Assembly (NCBI GenBank): GCA_963580285.1 | Contig: OY757020.1 | Location: 96,599,497 to 96,663,496 of the forward strand | Direction of reading: 5' to 3' | Source: Lucinisca nassula | Lineage: Eukaryota; Mollusca; Bivalvia; Lucinida; Lucinidae | DNA: 64,000 bases | Part shown: positions 1 to 9,917 of the stretch, piece after piece | How positions within the stretch are numbered: the stretch's first letter is position 1 | Layout of the letters: each line of letters starts with the position of its first letter | The notes under the pieces: model-generated | Database searches by the model: none | What the model saw: the letters and a program-made list of their open reading frames with translations, nothing else | Told to the model about the DNA's origin: nothing | Position numbers and translations under genes: made by a program

Positions 1-370
1 TATACCACGAGCCGGCGTCCGTCGTTCGTCGTCGTCGTCCGTCGTCCACACTTTCAAAGAAGTATATCTCCGGAACCAGTGGGCCAATCTTGATCAAATT
101 TCATGTGAAGCATTATCAGGTAGGGGGAAAGGCTGCATACTGTTTTCGGGCAGATCGGATTGGAACTCTGGTTGCCATGGCAACAAATAGCTCCCATAGA
201 CTTAACATAGGAAAAAGTTTGTCATCACTCTAGCTCCGTCAATTTTTTTCTGATTGTCTTCATTCTTGCAGATAATGAGGACAGGCATGAAATCTCGATC
301 AAGTTCGATTTTGGGCTGAATCGCATTATTCACTCAGGAGTTATTTTGTTGTTGTTTTTAAACTTTCATA
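1..370. repeat. GTCCGTCGTC-type dispersed repeat, cut by window edge
   Basis: The window opens in a run of CGTCCGTCGTC triplets followed by a segment about choosing bases such as GGAACCAGTGGGCCAATC. The same kind of head (GTCCGTCGTC, then a CTCCTC/CCGGAACC stretch and CCAAATTTCATGTG) occurs at 19530 and 22490 in long repeats with defined ends. Only the inner part of a copy is present here. No coding potential is seen from here to the SINE at 628. Confidence 0.55.
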
Positions 371-627
371 ACTTTTGGCCTGAGATATTCTTTATGTTCA
401 AATTAATAGAAATGGTTAACTCCCCAAACGCAAAAAATACAATGAAATAAAATAATTAAATAAAAGAAATAAATTTAATGGTTTTGTTTAAATTGGCTGG
501 AAAACAAGATTAGTTACATTTTCTTGTATTCATGGTTAATTGGCCAACTGATTTGCTGACTGGTCTTGGTTTCTTGCTTTCTTAATTAGCTATTCCACAC
601 TTATTTGGTATGTTTTATTTGTTTGTG

Positions 628-951
628 TATGCATTGGAATTTTGTTTGTTTTGAGGTTTAACATCCCCGTCAACACTGTAAAGGTCATTTTGGAGACGTT
701 GCTTCCAATTTTGTGGGACTATTACCCGACATTGAGATGAAATGACTTCTTAAGCCCTGTCGCCCAATGAAACCAATAGGGTTTATTAGCATGGACGGTC
801 CGCCTTGCACCGCAGTTCCTGGACAGGCTTAGATCCTCTAAGCGGTTTACCAGTACTAGTGTGCGGGCCAGATTCAGCTCTGCGTGGAAGCATCATGCGG
901 CCCATATATTTCTCCAAGCCCCTATAGGCCGGGGTGGATATGCATTGGAAT
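628..951 (-). mobile_element. SINE-like family F copy with 13-bp target duplication
   Basis: A roughly 300-bp repeat found more than ten times in the window. Read on the minus strand it begins near GCCCC..GGGGCTTG and ends in GGGGACGTTAAACCTC plus a CAAA-rich tail, which looks like a SINE 3' end. Here TATGCATTGGAAT occurs directly before (628-640) and after (939-951) the body, a target-site duplication that supports retrotransposition. The 22 bp at 939-960 are repeated in tandem at 961-982. I did not find clear A and B boxes, so a tRNA origin is unproven. Confidence 0.75.
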
Positions 952-1029
952 ACAAGATCATATGCATTGGAATACAAGATCAATTAGCATATTTTCTTGC
1001 TTGCATGGTTAATTGGCTGATTGATTTTT

Positions 1030-1153
1030 TGACTGGTCTAATGAGTACCCACAACCTATGTCTTGCAGCAGAAATAAGAAAAATAATGTATACCCTCATA
1101 AACCCTCATTTTCTCTATATAAAGTTCATTTTACGGACGTGTTCACATGATGC
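1030..1153. repeat. Family B MITE fragment
   Basis: Right half of family B: half of hairpin core I (AATGAGTACCCACAACC), then AGAAATAAGAAAAATAATGT, a TATATAAAGT stretch and the end GTTCACATGATG. The left half is missing. Confidence 0.6.
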
Positions 1154-1846
1154 CTGCCTGGTTCAAGAATGTGCACCACACTGGTTCACCACTTACACTT
1201 AGGGAAACTGATCTGCTCAATATGACCTAAATATTGTTGACTGGGCTCAGATACTATAAATGAGCAGAAAATATGCAATGATGTGTGATAAAAATATGTT
1301 GTCAAATGAAGAAACTGCTCAAACTATGCAATTTCCTCTTCTGTCAACATTTGATTTTCACTCATCAAAGCCAAGAAATGACAGATACAATCACTGAAAA
1401 AACATGAAGTATTTGATGAAAATAAGTAGCCAAAGGAAAAAAAAATGCTATTGAAATGATAGATAGAATAATAATTGGTAAAACCGCTAGGAGACATCAG
1501 TTTGGCCAAATTGTCCTAGGCCAAATCGTCCGCCCACCGAAAATTCAGTGGGTTGTCTGACTTGTATAAATGTTCCATGCTGTAGATATTTGGTTGTTTA
1601 TTGAATCACTTCATTGTGCAGGTTAAACATAGACTTGGGTCCCAGACTGCTATCCAGCAATTTTTAGCTCAGCTGTTTTCGAAGAAAATGACAAGGTATT
1701 GTCATAGCTCTGGCGTCGTCGTCATGCAAAAACTTGGACATTTTCGTCTGCGTCGTCGTGCAAAAACTTTGACATTTTGTAATATCTCTGCGAATCAGAG
1801 CACAACTCCAGGGAACATTCTGGCTCATTTGCTATGTTCTGCAACC
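1154..1846. other. No gene; AT-rich DNA with a short CGTCGTC repeat piece
   Basis: No exon with splice signals is seen. At 1668-1800 there is a TTAGCTCAGCTG head followed by two CTGCGTCGTCGT tracts, a fragment of the long AGCTCACC-type repeats described elsewhere in the window. Confidence 0.5.
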
Positions 1847-2049
1847 TACTCACTCTTATCCTGCTGTTCACGACAACCCTTTTCTTTGCAAACAGTGTAG
1901 ATCCAGATCAGATGGCTTCTGAAGAAGCCATCTGATCAGGATCTACACTGTTTGAAATTCAATTTATGAATTTGTAGGAATAAATTACATCGAGTAATAG
2001 GATTGGTTCAAAGTCGCTAAACTGAGTATTCAGCAAGAGAAGGGCTAAA
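1847..2049. mobile_element. Family D MITE, degenerate copy
   Basis: Carries the family D arms (CTTATCCTGCTGTTCACGAC on the left, CAGCAAGAGAAGGGC on the right) and core II (AACAGTGTAGATCC plus GATGGCTTCTGAAGAAGCCATC). The flanking TTAA has decayed on both sides. Confidence 0.7.
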
Positions 2050-2129
2050 TAAGTTGCTTTAAGGCAGAAGTGATTCTAGTGAATACCAACAACATAAGTT
2101 TATATAGAGAAATAAACTATCCTTCAATT

Positions 2130-2409
2130 CATTACGATAACACACCTGTGTGATATAGTGCATTCTCTTATATCTTCAAAATGACTACTTTGTTGATGAA
2201 AATTTGTGATATTTTCCTTATATATGCTCTAAATATAGGTTGTGGGTGCTCGTTAGAACCGCCTCAATGAGGCGGTTCTAACGAGTACCAACAGCCCATA
2301 TCTTGGAATAGATATAAGCAAAATAATATATACCCCTGTAAACGGCAGTTTTCTCTATATACTAGTGGGGTTTAGAGGGGTGTTCATTCCACGGACTTGT
2401 TCAAAATAC
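2130..2409. mobile_element. Family B MITE with core I hairpin
   Basis: Starts CATTACGATAACACACCTG, has the central palindrome TTAGAACCGCCTC / GAGGCGGTTCTAA around 2255-2282, and ends near GGACTTGTTCA. It has no coding capacity. Near-complete copies are at 13416 and 42037. Confidence 0.7.
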
Positions 2410-2464
2410 TCACCTTATCTGTTGCCCTGTATAATAGGCTTGTCTGATCAGCTGATTTGAACAT

Positions 2465-2865
2465 GCAGTGAAATTCCGCTATTAAGACCACCTAAAATCA
2501 AGACTAACCCTGGTTTAAAAAGCGTATTAACCCTTTTTGTACCAAATGGAATTAACCCTTTTTATACCTTCCTTAAATAAAGCACATTACAAAATTTAGG
2601 GGTGTCAGGTTGTGTTTTCATCAAAATTTATTTGGAAAATGACTGAACTTATAGCAAACAGTAAGAGCCCTATCAGACGCCGCGTTCTGCAGCGTCCGAT
2701 CTGGGCCTGCACTATATGCCAGCTACCCGTTTTGGGGTTTCCGGTACAAAATGGGTTAAGAAGGGTGCGGTTATTCTGACTTCGTGTTTTCTGCACACAA
2801 TGACCTCTGGTCGGGGACCACCTTTGGGACTGTTCAAAAGTGGTCGTAATATAGGAATTGTACTG
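2465..2865. mobile_element. Family L MITE (TA-flanked), split by a family E insertion
   Basis: The ends CAGTGAAATTCCGCTATTAA and the inverted AATTGTACTG match the intact copy at 47740-47944 (CAGTAAAATTCC ends, TA on both sides). Its middle is interrupted by the TTAA-flanked element at 2527-2759. The TA at 2866-2867 is shared with the next element, family C, which starts at 2868. Confidence 0.7.
2527..2759. mobile_element. Family E MITE, TTAA-flanked (piggyBac-like)
   Basis: The termini read TTAA-CCCTTTTTGTACC and GGTACAAAATGGG-TTAA, an inverted repeat flanked by TTAA, the target duplicated by piggyBac transposases. The interior has core II in the form AGACGCCGCGTTCTGCAGCGT. It interrupts family L, whose other copy at 47740 shows the uninterrupted order. 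Confidence 0.75.
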
Positions 2866-2867
2866 TA

Positions 2868-3214
2868 CAGTGGAACTTCGATGGCTCGAACACCGATGGC
2901 TCGTTTACCATGGTTGTGTCGAACATGTTCACAAGCCCATAGGGAAATTCTCAAAATACGAAATAAGCGGGGTAATTTAAGAGATTTTTGTCTTTTATAT
3001 TGCAAATGTATGCTGCGTGTACTCATTAGAATCGCCTCATTGAGGCGATTCTAATGAGTATACACAGCATACATTTCCATTATAGAATACCGAAAAAGAT
3101 GTACAGAAGTATCTCGTTATGCGTCCTGACAGTAACCCTCAGTGGCTCGAACTACCCCTGTCTCGAACTGATTTGAGAGGTCCCTAAGGTGTTAGAGCCA
3201 CCGAAGTTCGACTG
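2868..3214. mobile_element. Family C MITE (CAG ends, TA-flanked), pogo/Tigger-like
   Basis: The inverted ends CAGTGGAACTTCGATGGCTC and GCCACCGAAGTTCGACTG resemble pogo/Tigger termini. The centre is a core I hairpin, ATTAGAATCGCCTC / GAGGCGATTCTAAT. Its right end lies only 25 bp before the NAPRT 3' splice site at 3239, so that exon's branch point probably lies inside or at the edge of the transposon. Confidence 0.8.
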
Positions 3215-3239
3215 CATTTCTTTTCTTCTTTTTTTTCAG

Positions 3240-3410
3240 ATTTATACCAGATTACTATGGCATATGCCTACTGGAAGAGTGGAAAGATGAATGACACTGC
3301 CGTGTTTGATCTGTACTTCCGGAAGAATCCATTCAACGGAGAATTTACCGTGTTCGCTGGTCTGGAGGAATGCATCAAGTTCTTGCAGAATTTCCATTTC
3401 TCTGATAGTG
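3240..3410 (+). CDS. NAPRT: NAPRT exon ([12 protein letters not shown] segment)
   Basis: Internal exon of nicotinate phosphoribosyltransferase, the cytosolic enzyme that makes nicotinate mononucleotide from nicotinic acid and PRPP in the Preiss-Handler route to NAD. The translation runs [15 protein letters not shown], then [15 protein letters not shown] and [14 protein letters not shown], the N-terminal hallmark of animal NAPRT. The acceptor is TTTTTTTTCAG (AG at 3238-3239) and the donor is GTGAGA at 3411. It starts and ends in phase 1: the first Asp codon needs a G from the missing upstream exon, and the last base G joins AC of the exon at 8752. The upstream exon with the initiator Met was not found in 1-3239. 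Confidence 0.93.
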
Positions 3411-3491
3411 GTGAGATAAACAGTTCTCATAACCCAAAATAAGGCCCTAGTCCCACTGTCACGTAGTGAGGGCTGGGTCTTACAACATTTT

Positions 3492-3667
3492 TTAACCCTT
3501 ATCCTGCTGAATATTTTAATTAGCCATGTCTTTCTGTCAGCCAATCAGATGACATGAAATGATGTGTTCATCCAAATTCACAAACTGAAGACAAACAGTG
3601 TAGATCCAGATCAGATGGCACTGTTAGCAAAGATAGGGGTTGTCGTGAACAGCAGGATAAGGGTTAA
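3492..3667. mobile_element. Family D MITE, TTAA-flanked
   Basis: TTAACCCTTATCCTGCTGA on the left, GCAGGATAAGGGTTAA on the right, and a shortened core II inside. It lies about 80 bp after the NAPRT donor at 3411, in the intron. Confidence 0.75.
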
Positions 3668-3988
3668 AATTTAGCAGAATGGCAGTAAAATGTAGTGAAA
3701 TCATAGTGCATACGGCTATATATGGCTACGTATGTCACCCAGCTACACTTGTTTTGATATTTTCAAAACATACATGTACATGGCATTTCTATATATGTTG
3801 GATGTACCGAGCAAAAGCACATGTCCTCTATGTATTACCCTGTATCTATGGTTTCCTATGTCTCAGTATGTTCTGCTATGTTTTATTCTACGTTTTAGTA
3901 GGTTTTGGTAGATATTGCTAGATATCAAGTGTTGGGATGGGAAATCTTGGGAAACCTAGCCCTCAGTACATGACAGAGAGACTGGGGC
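3668..3988. other. Intron sequence, nothing recognised
   Basis: AT-rich DNA with several TATG-rich words (TACGTATGTC, CTATATATGTTG). No repeat family or exon was recognised. Confidence 0.4.
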
Positions 3989-4226
3989 TTAACCCATTTT
4001 GTACCGGAAATCCCAAAACGGGAAGTTGGCAAACAGTGCAGGCCCAGATCAGACGCCACAGATGCCATCTGTGGCGTCTGATCAGAGTCTGTACTATTTG
4101 CTAACAGAATTTTCTGTCAAAAATAGAATAAAAACGAAAGAATGGGCCTACCACCCGGCCTTAGATGGCCTACAGACTTGTCCAACATAAAGCAATGGAA
4201 GAGTCCACTAGTATACAATGGGTTAA
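3989..4226. mobile_element. Family E variant MITE, TTAA-flanked
   Basis: Left end TTAACCCATTTTGTACCGG; right end ATACAATGGGTTAA. Core II variant GATGCCATCTGTGGCGTCTG at about 4065-4084. The right arm (GTCCAACATAAAGCAATGG) matches the copies at 50203 and 39593 rather than the main E type. Confidence 0.7.
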
Positions 4227-4673
4227 GGTGCAGTGCTACAGCTAGCTCTATAAAGAGAGGCGGACCACCCCTCCGGCCCTCTCCTGCCGCCCCTCTGCCC
4301 TTCTGCACCTCCCCTTGCCTTATTCGCATTCCTTACATAAAAACCTACATTTTGGGGAAAATTTCATGAAAATCAGACAAAAAATAAAGAAGTTATTCAT
4401 GTTCAACTGTTTATTATATGTGCCTTCAAGTTTTGGACAATTAATGTGGCATGCCTTATCATTTGTAACATCTTGTTGATACTTCATACATGAAATGATG
4501 CCCTGATTCTTTACCCACCACGCAAAAGTGCCCTACCCAGCACCCCTCTGCCCTCAAATCCTAACTGGAGCACTGAGGTGGGAGTAATAAGGATAGTTTC
4601 CTTAATTAAGATGCCATTCACAACAATTGTCATCTGCTGGTTACGCTAAAAGTCACCATTGCGGTGTGGACCC
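4227..4673. other. Intron sequence, nothing recognised
   Basis: Includes a pyrimidine-rich stretch (CCCTCCGGCCCTCTCCTGCC) and a piece of family I (CACAACAATTGTCATCTGCT at about 4620). No exon is supported. Confidence 0.4.
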
Positions 4674-5003
4674 ACATTACGAAAACATGCCTATAAAAAT
4701 ACATAGTACATTTTATCGCCGAAAAATGAAGATTTTAAGATGAAAAATTGTTATATTTTTTATTATTTCGGCTAAAAATATAGATTATGGGTACTCGTTA
4801 GAACCGCCTCTTATTTCTGCTTAAAATATAGATTGTGGGTACTCATTAGAGCCGCCTCATCTAGGCGGTTCTAACAAGTACCCATAATCTATATTTTAGA
4901 GTAGAAATAAGAAAAAATAAGGTTTACCCCTGCAAACCCCAGTTTTACTATATAAAAGTGGGGTTCAAGGGGGTCAGAATTATATAGGCTTGTTTTCTTG
5001 ATA
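4674..5003. mobile_element. Family A MITE with duplicated hairpin arm
   Basis: Ends CATTACGAAAACATGCCTA and TATAGGCTTGTTTTCTTGAT. Core I is present, but its left arm occurs twice (about 4788 and 4836), so the central hairpin can pair in two registers. A similar doubling occurs in the copy at 42322. Confidence 0.75.
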
Positions 5004-5085
5004 TACTCTTTAAGTCACCTTTGCAAATAGTGTGGATCCTGATCTTGTGTGCAAAAATATATTTGAAAAAGATTGTAACAGGATG

Positions 5086-5610
5086 TAGCACGGCCCCTGC
5101 CCATAGGGGCTTGAAGAAATATATGGGCTGCATGATGCTTCCACACAGAGCTGAATCCGGCCCGCACACTAGTACTGGTAAACTGCTTAGAGGATCTAAG
5201 CCTGTCCAGGAACCGCGGTGCGAGGCCTAACATTACATGTATGCTGTATACACCCCGTAACATTACATGTATGCTGTTCTTAACAACATTGCGTTTTCTA
5301 ATGGCGGATTATTGATATTTTTGTAAAACAGTCATGAATAAAATGAGTTTTAAATGTCATATGATAAATAGAATCTTGCATTTGTGCTCATGACTGTACA
5401 TGTTTTATTGAATTTATTCACACAAATAGTAACATTTCTCAAATATGATTATGAATGGTCCATGCTAATAAACCCTATTGGTTTATTGGACGACAGGGCT
5501 TGAGATGTCATTTCATCTCAATGTCCCACAAAATTGGAAGCAACGTCTCCAAAATGATCTTTACAGTGTTGACGGGGAGGTTAAACCTCAAATCAAACAA
5601 AATCAAACAA
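5086..5610 (+). mobile_element. SINE-like family F copy split by a foldback element
   Basis: 5086-5228 holds the 5' half (GCCCCTGCCCATAGGGGCTTG through CTAAGCCTGTCCAGGAACC) and 5454-5610 the 3' half (GGTCCATGCTAATAAACCC through ACGGGGAGGTTAAACCTC). The 225 bp between them are a family K piece. Confidence 0.75.
5229..5453. repeat. Family K fragment inserted in SINE F
   Basis: Contains ATTACATGTATGCTGTTCTT, AATGGCGGATTATTGA and CATATGATAAATAGAATC, all shared with the K copies at 9278 and 50490. It keeps a single TTAA at 5280-5283, which is the empty-site counterpart of the filled site at 9397-9610. Confidence 0.7.
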
Positions 5611-5639
5611 AGCAGGATGCAGCAGATGACAATAAACAG

Positions 5640-6350
5640 ACAGCATTTTGAGAACAACTGAGAAATAGATCCACTTTGTCAGTGAATTGTTGAGTAATAA
5701 TCACAGTTTGGAGGTTGGTTGTAAATTCGATCAAATCACGAGCATATAGCACGAGTGATTAGTCTACCTATAACTGAATGATAGGCTGTGATTCATCACA
5801 AAAACGCGTCTAAATAATTTTGACCCTCTTGAAAGCCACTTTTATATAGTAAAACTGGGGTTTACAGGGGTAAACCTTATTTTTCTTATTTCTGCTCTTA
5901 AAATATAGATTGTGCGTACTCATTAGAACCGCCTCAACGAGGCGGTTCTAATGAGTACCAACAATATATATTTGGAGCAGAAATAAGAAAAATGTGACAA
6001 TTTTTCATTTAAAAATTTTGATTTTTCGGAAGTAAAGTTTACAATGTATTTGTATACCTGGGTGTGTTTTCGTAATGTATCACTTTATGTAATACATGTA
6101 ACAATTCTCACACTAGTGTTGGTCTATTTCAGTTGTAACACACTAAAAATAGATGATAATTGTGTTTGTTTTTTCGAGCAAATTCTCCCAACCTTTGGCT
6201 GTCATGAAAATCTAATATCAAAGAATCAACCAGTGATGTCACAAAACAGGTTGTTTGCATCACACTTTCCCTGCAAGTGATTTCTTGCAGAATAAATAAC
6301 AGTTCCTTTCCATTGCCTACATAGGGCTACTGTATTAGAATTTTTGTTGG
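5640..6350. mobile_element. Family Z repeat, split by a family A MITE
   Basis: The flanks (GAAATAGATC and GTTGAGTAATAATCACAG at left; TTGCAGAATAAATAACAGTT and CCATTGCCTACATAGG at right) match a continuous copy at 59290-59680. The middle is displaced by the family A element at 5795-6079. Confidence 0.6.
5795..6079. mobile_element. Family A MITE, core I hairpin
   Basis: Ends CATCACAAAAACGCGTCTA and GTGTGTTTTCGTAATG. Core I palindrome at about 5917-5957 (ACTCATTAGAACCGCCTC and its complement). It includes the usual AGAAATAAGAAAAA tract. Confidence 0.75.
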
Positions 6351-6455
6351 AAACATACATCACGGCCTCTTTATAACACTGTTCATTGAACAAGTAACTG
6401 TTTTGGATAGAACATAGTTTAAAGATGTATTAAAAAATGTATAGGATACAATGTA

Positions 6456-7804
6456 CGAGGACTACTCAAATATGAATGCAAGTAGAACGTTTTCTCATGC
6501 ACTAATGCGAAAATCACCTGGAAATTACATGTCATGTAATATCACAGTGTAGAAAAACATTTGACCTATACATTGATACCAAACCTGTTAAGATCCGTCC
6601 ACTTTAGCCATGTATATCGTTCAATAAACACTGTCTACTCTTGTATACTAATACAAAACATGGTTGGAAGAAGGTCAGAGTACGCCGTTGAAATACGGTC
6701 CTATATTAAGAATCGTTGTATGCTTGGTATACGGTGCAAAGACATTTTTGATGAAATATGTTCGGTTTATGGGCATAATGAAATGTCTTTTCCGACAGTT
6801 TTTCGTTGGTGTAAGAAATTCAGCTGTGGGCTAGGCTCAACAGAAGATGCACCACATGATCTTCGGCCGAAAAGAGCAACATCTGCCAAGATGGTTGCTA
6901 GAGTGAAAGAAATAGTTGCTACCGATGCACGATACACCACTAGGCAAATAGCTAGTATGGTTGGCATCTCATTAGGAGCAGCTCATACAATTCTGAAACG
7001 GGATTTGAAAATGAGAAAGATCTGTGCTAGATGGATTCCCCATCTGTTGACAGATGAGTAGAAAAAGACGCGCATTCAGTGTGCCAAGAAGTTGCTTAAA
7101 AAGTTTCCAAATTACAATGCACGGTCTTTCGCTAATGTTGTCACAGGTGACAAGACATGGGTTCACTTTTTGAGCCAAAACAAAAGATTCATAACAAAAT
7201 ATGGCCAACAAAGTATTGCAAAAGACCATGCATTGCAAAGCGGACCATGAGCGTCAAGAAGGTAATGTATGCCATATTCTTTTCAAATCAGGGCCCTGCT
7301 ATTCAGGTTGCTGTGCCTAAATGCAAATCTGTAAATGCAAAGTTTTACAAGAATAAAGTTCTTCGAAAATTGAAGAAATATTTCAATGAACGAAGACCCG
7401 CAACTGGTTTGGCCAATGTCAGATTGCTACATGACAATGCGTCATCGCACAAGGCGTTCATTGTGCAAGACAATCTGAAGCAGGAAAAGGTTGTTGAACT
7501 CCCTCACCCCCGTATTCCCCTGACCTTGCCCCGTGTGACTTTTTTTTGTTCCCACGGCTGAAAAAATACCTTTCTGGTCGAAAATTTGTACAGCGCAAAC
7601 ACCTCGGTTCTGCAATATTCCAGTGCCTTCATAGTATACCTCGAAAAGACTACCAAAATGCATTCAATGATTGGATCAGAAGACTGAAAGTTTGTATATC
7701 TGTTAAAGGGGAATACTTTGAGGGGACAAAATAAATTTTTCATCGAAATCCATCACAGAATCATTTTCATGTGCTTAGTTGCATTCATATTTGAACAGTC
7801 CTCG
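6456..7804 (+). mobile_element. mariner (Tc1/mariner) element, full length, inactive
   Basis: A 1,349-bp element between two TA dinucleotides (6454-6455 and 7805-7806). The terminal inverted repeats pair CGAGGACTACTCAAATATGA at the left with the complement of TCATATTTGAACAGTCCTCG at the right, differing at a couple of positions. Length, TA target and the transposase remains all fit the mariner group. It lies in the second NAPRT intron of the window. Confidence 0.92.
6660..7734 (+). pseudogene. Broken mariner transposase
   Basis: The ATG at 6660 opens an N-terminal paired-like HTH region (the SEYAVEIRSYI and TTRQIASMVGIS segments). A TAG at 7059-7061 interrupts it after LLTDE. The frame then shifts near 7160-7180, just past the first catalytic aspartate in TGDKTW (codon 7149). 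It shifts again near 7510, between HDNASSH (second aspartate, codon 7433) and the CDFF aspartate (codon 7537). Counting through the shift gives the DD34D spacing of mariner. One nonsense and two frameshift changes make it non-functional, though the intact ends could still be mobilised in trans. Confidence 0.9.
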
Positions 7805-8085
7805 TATATAGAGAAATGACATTTTTGCTGATATAAATAATAACACAAAACTAGTTTAACAAAGTTTCTGATTTGGACACCAGTTCTTAAGGGTTTCTAG
7901 TGTATTCATGTTCTGTATTCTTGTTAGACTCACCACAATGATGGTACACAATGGGTACTGAAAACATCATATGTTGTGGACATTTTTTCAAATTGTCCCC
8001 ATTGTGGCAATTGCAGGCCAATCTATCTCTCCAAGCCCCTAAAGATGGGGCTGAATTACATGTCATTAAACCCCATCACAATCAA
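7805..8085. other. Intron sequence with a short SINE F fragment
   Basis: At about 8020-8045 CTCTCCAAGCCCCTAAAGAT resembles the terminal part of family F. The rest is unassigned. Confidence 0.35.
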
Positions 8086-8311
8086 TTAACCCATTTTGTA
8101 CTGGCAACCCCACAACTGGTACCCTGGCAAACAGTACAGGCCCAGATCAGATGCCGCAGAATGTTGCGTCTGATCAGGGCCTACACTATTTGCAAAAAGT
8201 TCAGCTATTTTCCAAACAAATTTTTAAAGATAACTTGTCACCCCTGAATGTCCAAATGGACTCCTGCTATATGTAAGGAGTTAAGATTCCATTTGGTACA
8301 AAAAGGATTAA
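8086..8311. mobile_element. Family E MITE, TTAA-flanked
   Basis: TTAA at 8086-8089 and 8308-8311. The inverted ends are CCCATTTTGTACTGG and TTTGGTACAAAAAGG. Core II is in the E form, CAGATGCCGCAGAATGTTGC. A clean example of this family. Confidence 0.8.
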
Positions 8312-8329
8312 GGGAGTAACCATATTAAC

Positions 8330-8504
8330 CCTAAATATTCGGACACCTCGACTCCATACCGTACTTGTTCTAAAATTTGAACAAGTACAATTTACTACCT
8401 GATGTTGTGTCTAAGAATAGCAGGTTGAAAGGCAAACAGTGTAGACCACATTCTGCGGCCTCTCATTTTCGTCTTCACTGGATACATACAGTAAATAAGG
8501 TACA
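8330..8504. repeat. Family M repeat
   Basis: Shares ATTCGGACACCTCGACTCC, AACAAGTACAATTTACTACC and a core II-like AACAGTGTAGACC with the copies at 41125-41290 and 49402-49850. No target duplication could be read. Confidence 0.55.
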
Positions 8505-8718
8505 TTAACCCTTGACCTGCTGACTATATATGCCACACCCACTTCTGATTAATCAACCAATCAGATTACTTGATGCAAATTATTGCAACAAATTCACAAT
8601 CTGAATGACAAACAATGTAGATCCTGATCAGATGGCTTCTTCAGAAGCCATCTGATCTGGATCGGCATTGTTTGAAAGATAAGACATAAATATTCGGGTT
8701 CAGCAGGACAAGGGTTAA
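8505..8718. mobile_element. Family D MITE, TTAA-flanked, next to a NAPRT exon
   Basis: TTAA at 8505-8508 and 8715-8718. Ends CCCTTGACCTGCTGA and CAGCAGGACAAGGG. Core II GATGGCTTCTTCAGAAGCCATC is at about 8632-8653. Its right edge is 33 bp from the 3' splice site of the next exon. Confidence 0.85.
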
Positions 8719-8751
8719 AATACTACATGTATTTCATATGAATATTTTCAG

Positions 8752-8962
8752 ACATAAATTACCTGAAGAGAGTTTTACCTGAGGGTACAGAGGATGCATT
8801 CTTTGTATACCTGAGAACCCTTTCAACTAGGGATGTCACCCTATATGCCATTGATGAGGGGACAGTGGTGTTCCCTAAAGAGCCCCTTATCACCGTAGAG
8901 GGACCGCTGCCTGTTGTACAGCTGATGGAAACACCGTTATTGAATCTTGTCAATTACGCAAG
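8752..8962 (+). CDS. NAPRT: NAPRT exon ([11 protein letters not shown] to LLNLVNYA)
   Basis: The AC at 8752-8753 completes a GAC with the previous exon's last base. The frame then gives [40 protein letters not shown] and [20 protein letters not shown], colinear with animal NAPRT. The acceptor is ATATTTTCAG (AG 8750-8751) and the donor GTATGT (8963). It ends in phase 2; AG joins T of the next exon to make the Ser of NYASLVATN. All 211 bases are open in this frame. A TTAA element ends 33 bp before it and a family I repeat begins about 20 bp after it. Confidence 0.95.
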
Positions 8963-8983
8963 GTATGTGTTTTGATGACCTAC

Positions 8984-9195
8984 AACATGCCGAGACAATT
9001 GTCGTCTGCTTTGTCGTCTGCCATGTACCTTAAAATTAGTTTTTGCAAACAGTGTGAACCCAGATCAGACTGCTTCTCTAGGAGCAGTCTGATCTGGGTC
9101 CAAACTGGTTACCTGTATGCAAAAATATTTTTAAAACATTTGCAAATAGATTCAGTAGACGACATAAGCAGACAACATTTTCAGATGTAGTTTTT
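8984..9195. repeat. Family I repeat with core II
   Basis: Contains ACAATTGTCGTCTGCTTTG, core II (AACAGTGTGAACCCAGATC with GACTGCTTCTCTAGGAGCAG), and AAGCAGACAACATTTTCAGA. The same order recurs at 61745-61990. Confidence 0.6.
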
Positions 9196-9396
9196 CTCGG
9201 TGTCTTAAGGGTCCTTGTGATGAACATCCCTTTTTAATTGAGAAAAACAGGGTTTTACAGGGTAATGCATTATTTTTATCATATGACATTGCATCTGATA
9301 ATGTAATAACACCATGTAATAAATTTGGTAATCCACTTGTGGTTTAAATATGCAAGTGAGTTAGATACACCCCCTAACATTACATGTATGCTGTTC

Positions 9397-9610
9397 TTAA
9401 CCCTTGTTCTGCTGAATATTCATATAGCCCAACACCCACTACCGATTATCAACCAATCAGATTACTTGATGCAAATTATTGCAACACATTCACAATCTGA
9501 ATGGCAAACAATGTAGATCCTGATTAGATGGCTTCATCAGAAGCCATCTGATCTGGATCTTCATTGTTTGGAAAATAAGGCATATCCGGGCTTAGCAGGA
9601 CAAGGGTTAA
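9397..9610. mobile_element. Family D MITE with provable TTAA target duplication
   Basis: TTAA-CCCTTGTTCTGCTGA at left and AGCAGGACAAGGG-TTAA at right, inserted in family K. The unoccupied K copy at 5270-5300 reads GCTGTTCTTAACAACATTGC with one TTAA; here the same words flank the element with TTAA on each side. This gives direct evidence for piggyBac-type insertion. Confidence 0.92.
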
Positions 9611-9917
9611 CAATGTTGCGTTTTCTAATGGCGGATTATTGACATTTTTGTAAAACATTCGTGAATAAAATGAGTTTTAAATGTCATATGATAAATAGAA
9701 TCTTGCATTTGTGCTCATGACTGTACATGTTTTATTGAATTTATTCACACAAATAGTAACATTTCTCAAATATGATTATGATTGGTCATTGTCAGTAATG
9801 ACAGACAAACTATTATTATTGAATTTATTAAACTCATTGAGGAAAAGGGATAAAATGCTCAGCATAGCCTTTCTCTTTATCCCTTTTCTTAAAACTGGTT
9901 TAATAAATTCAATAATA

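Noticed and set aside
8752..8962. Minus-strand open frame over the NAPRT exon
   Set aside because: Shadow frame; the plus-strand reading is a clear NAPRT match with correct splice sites and phases.
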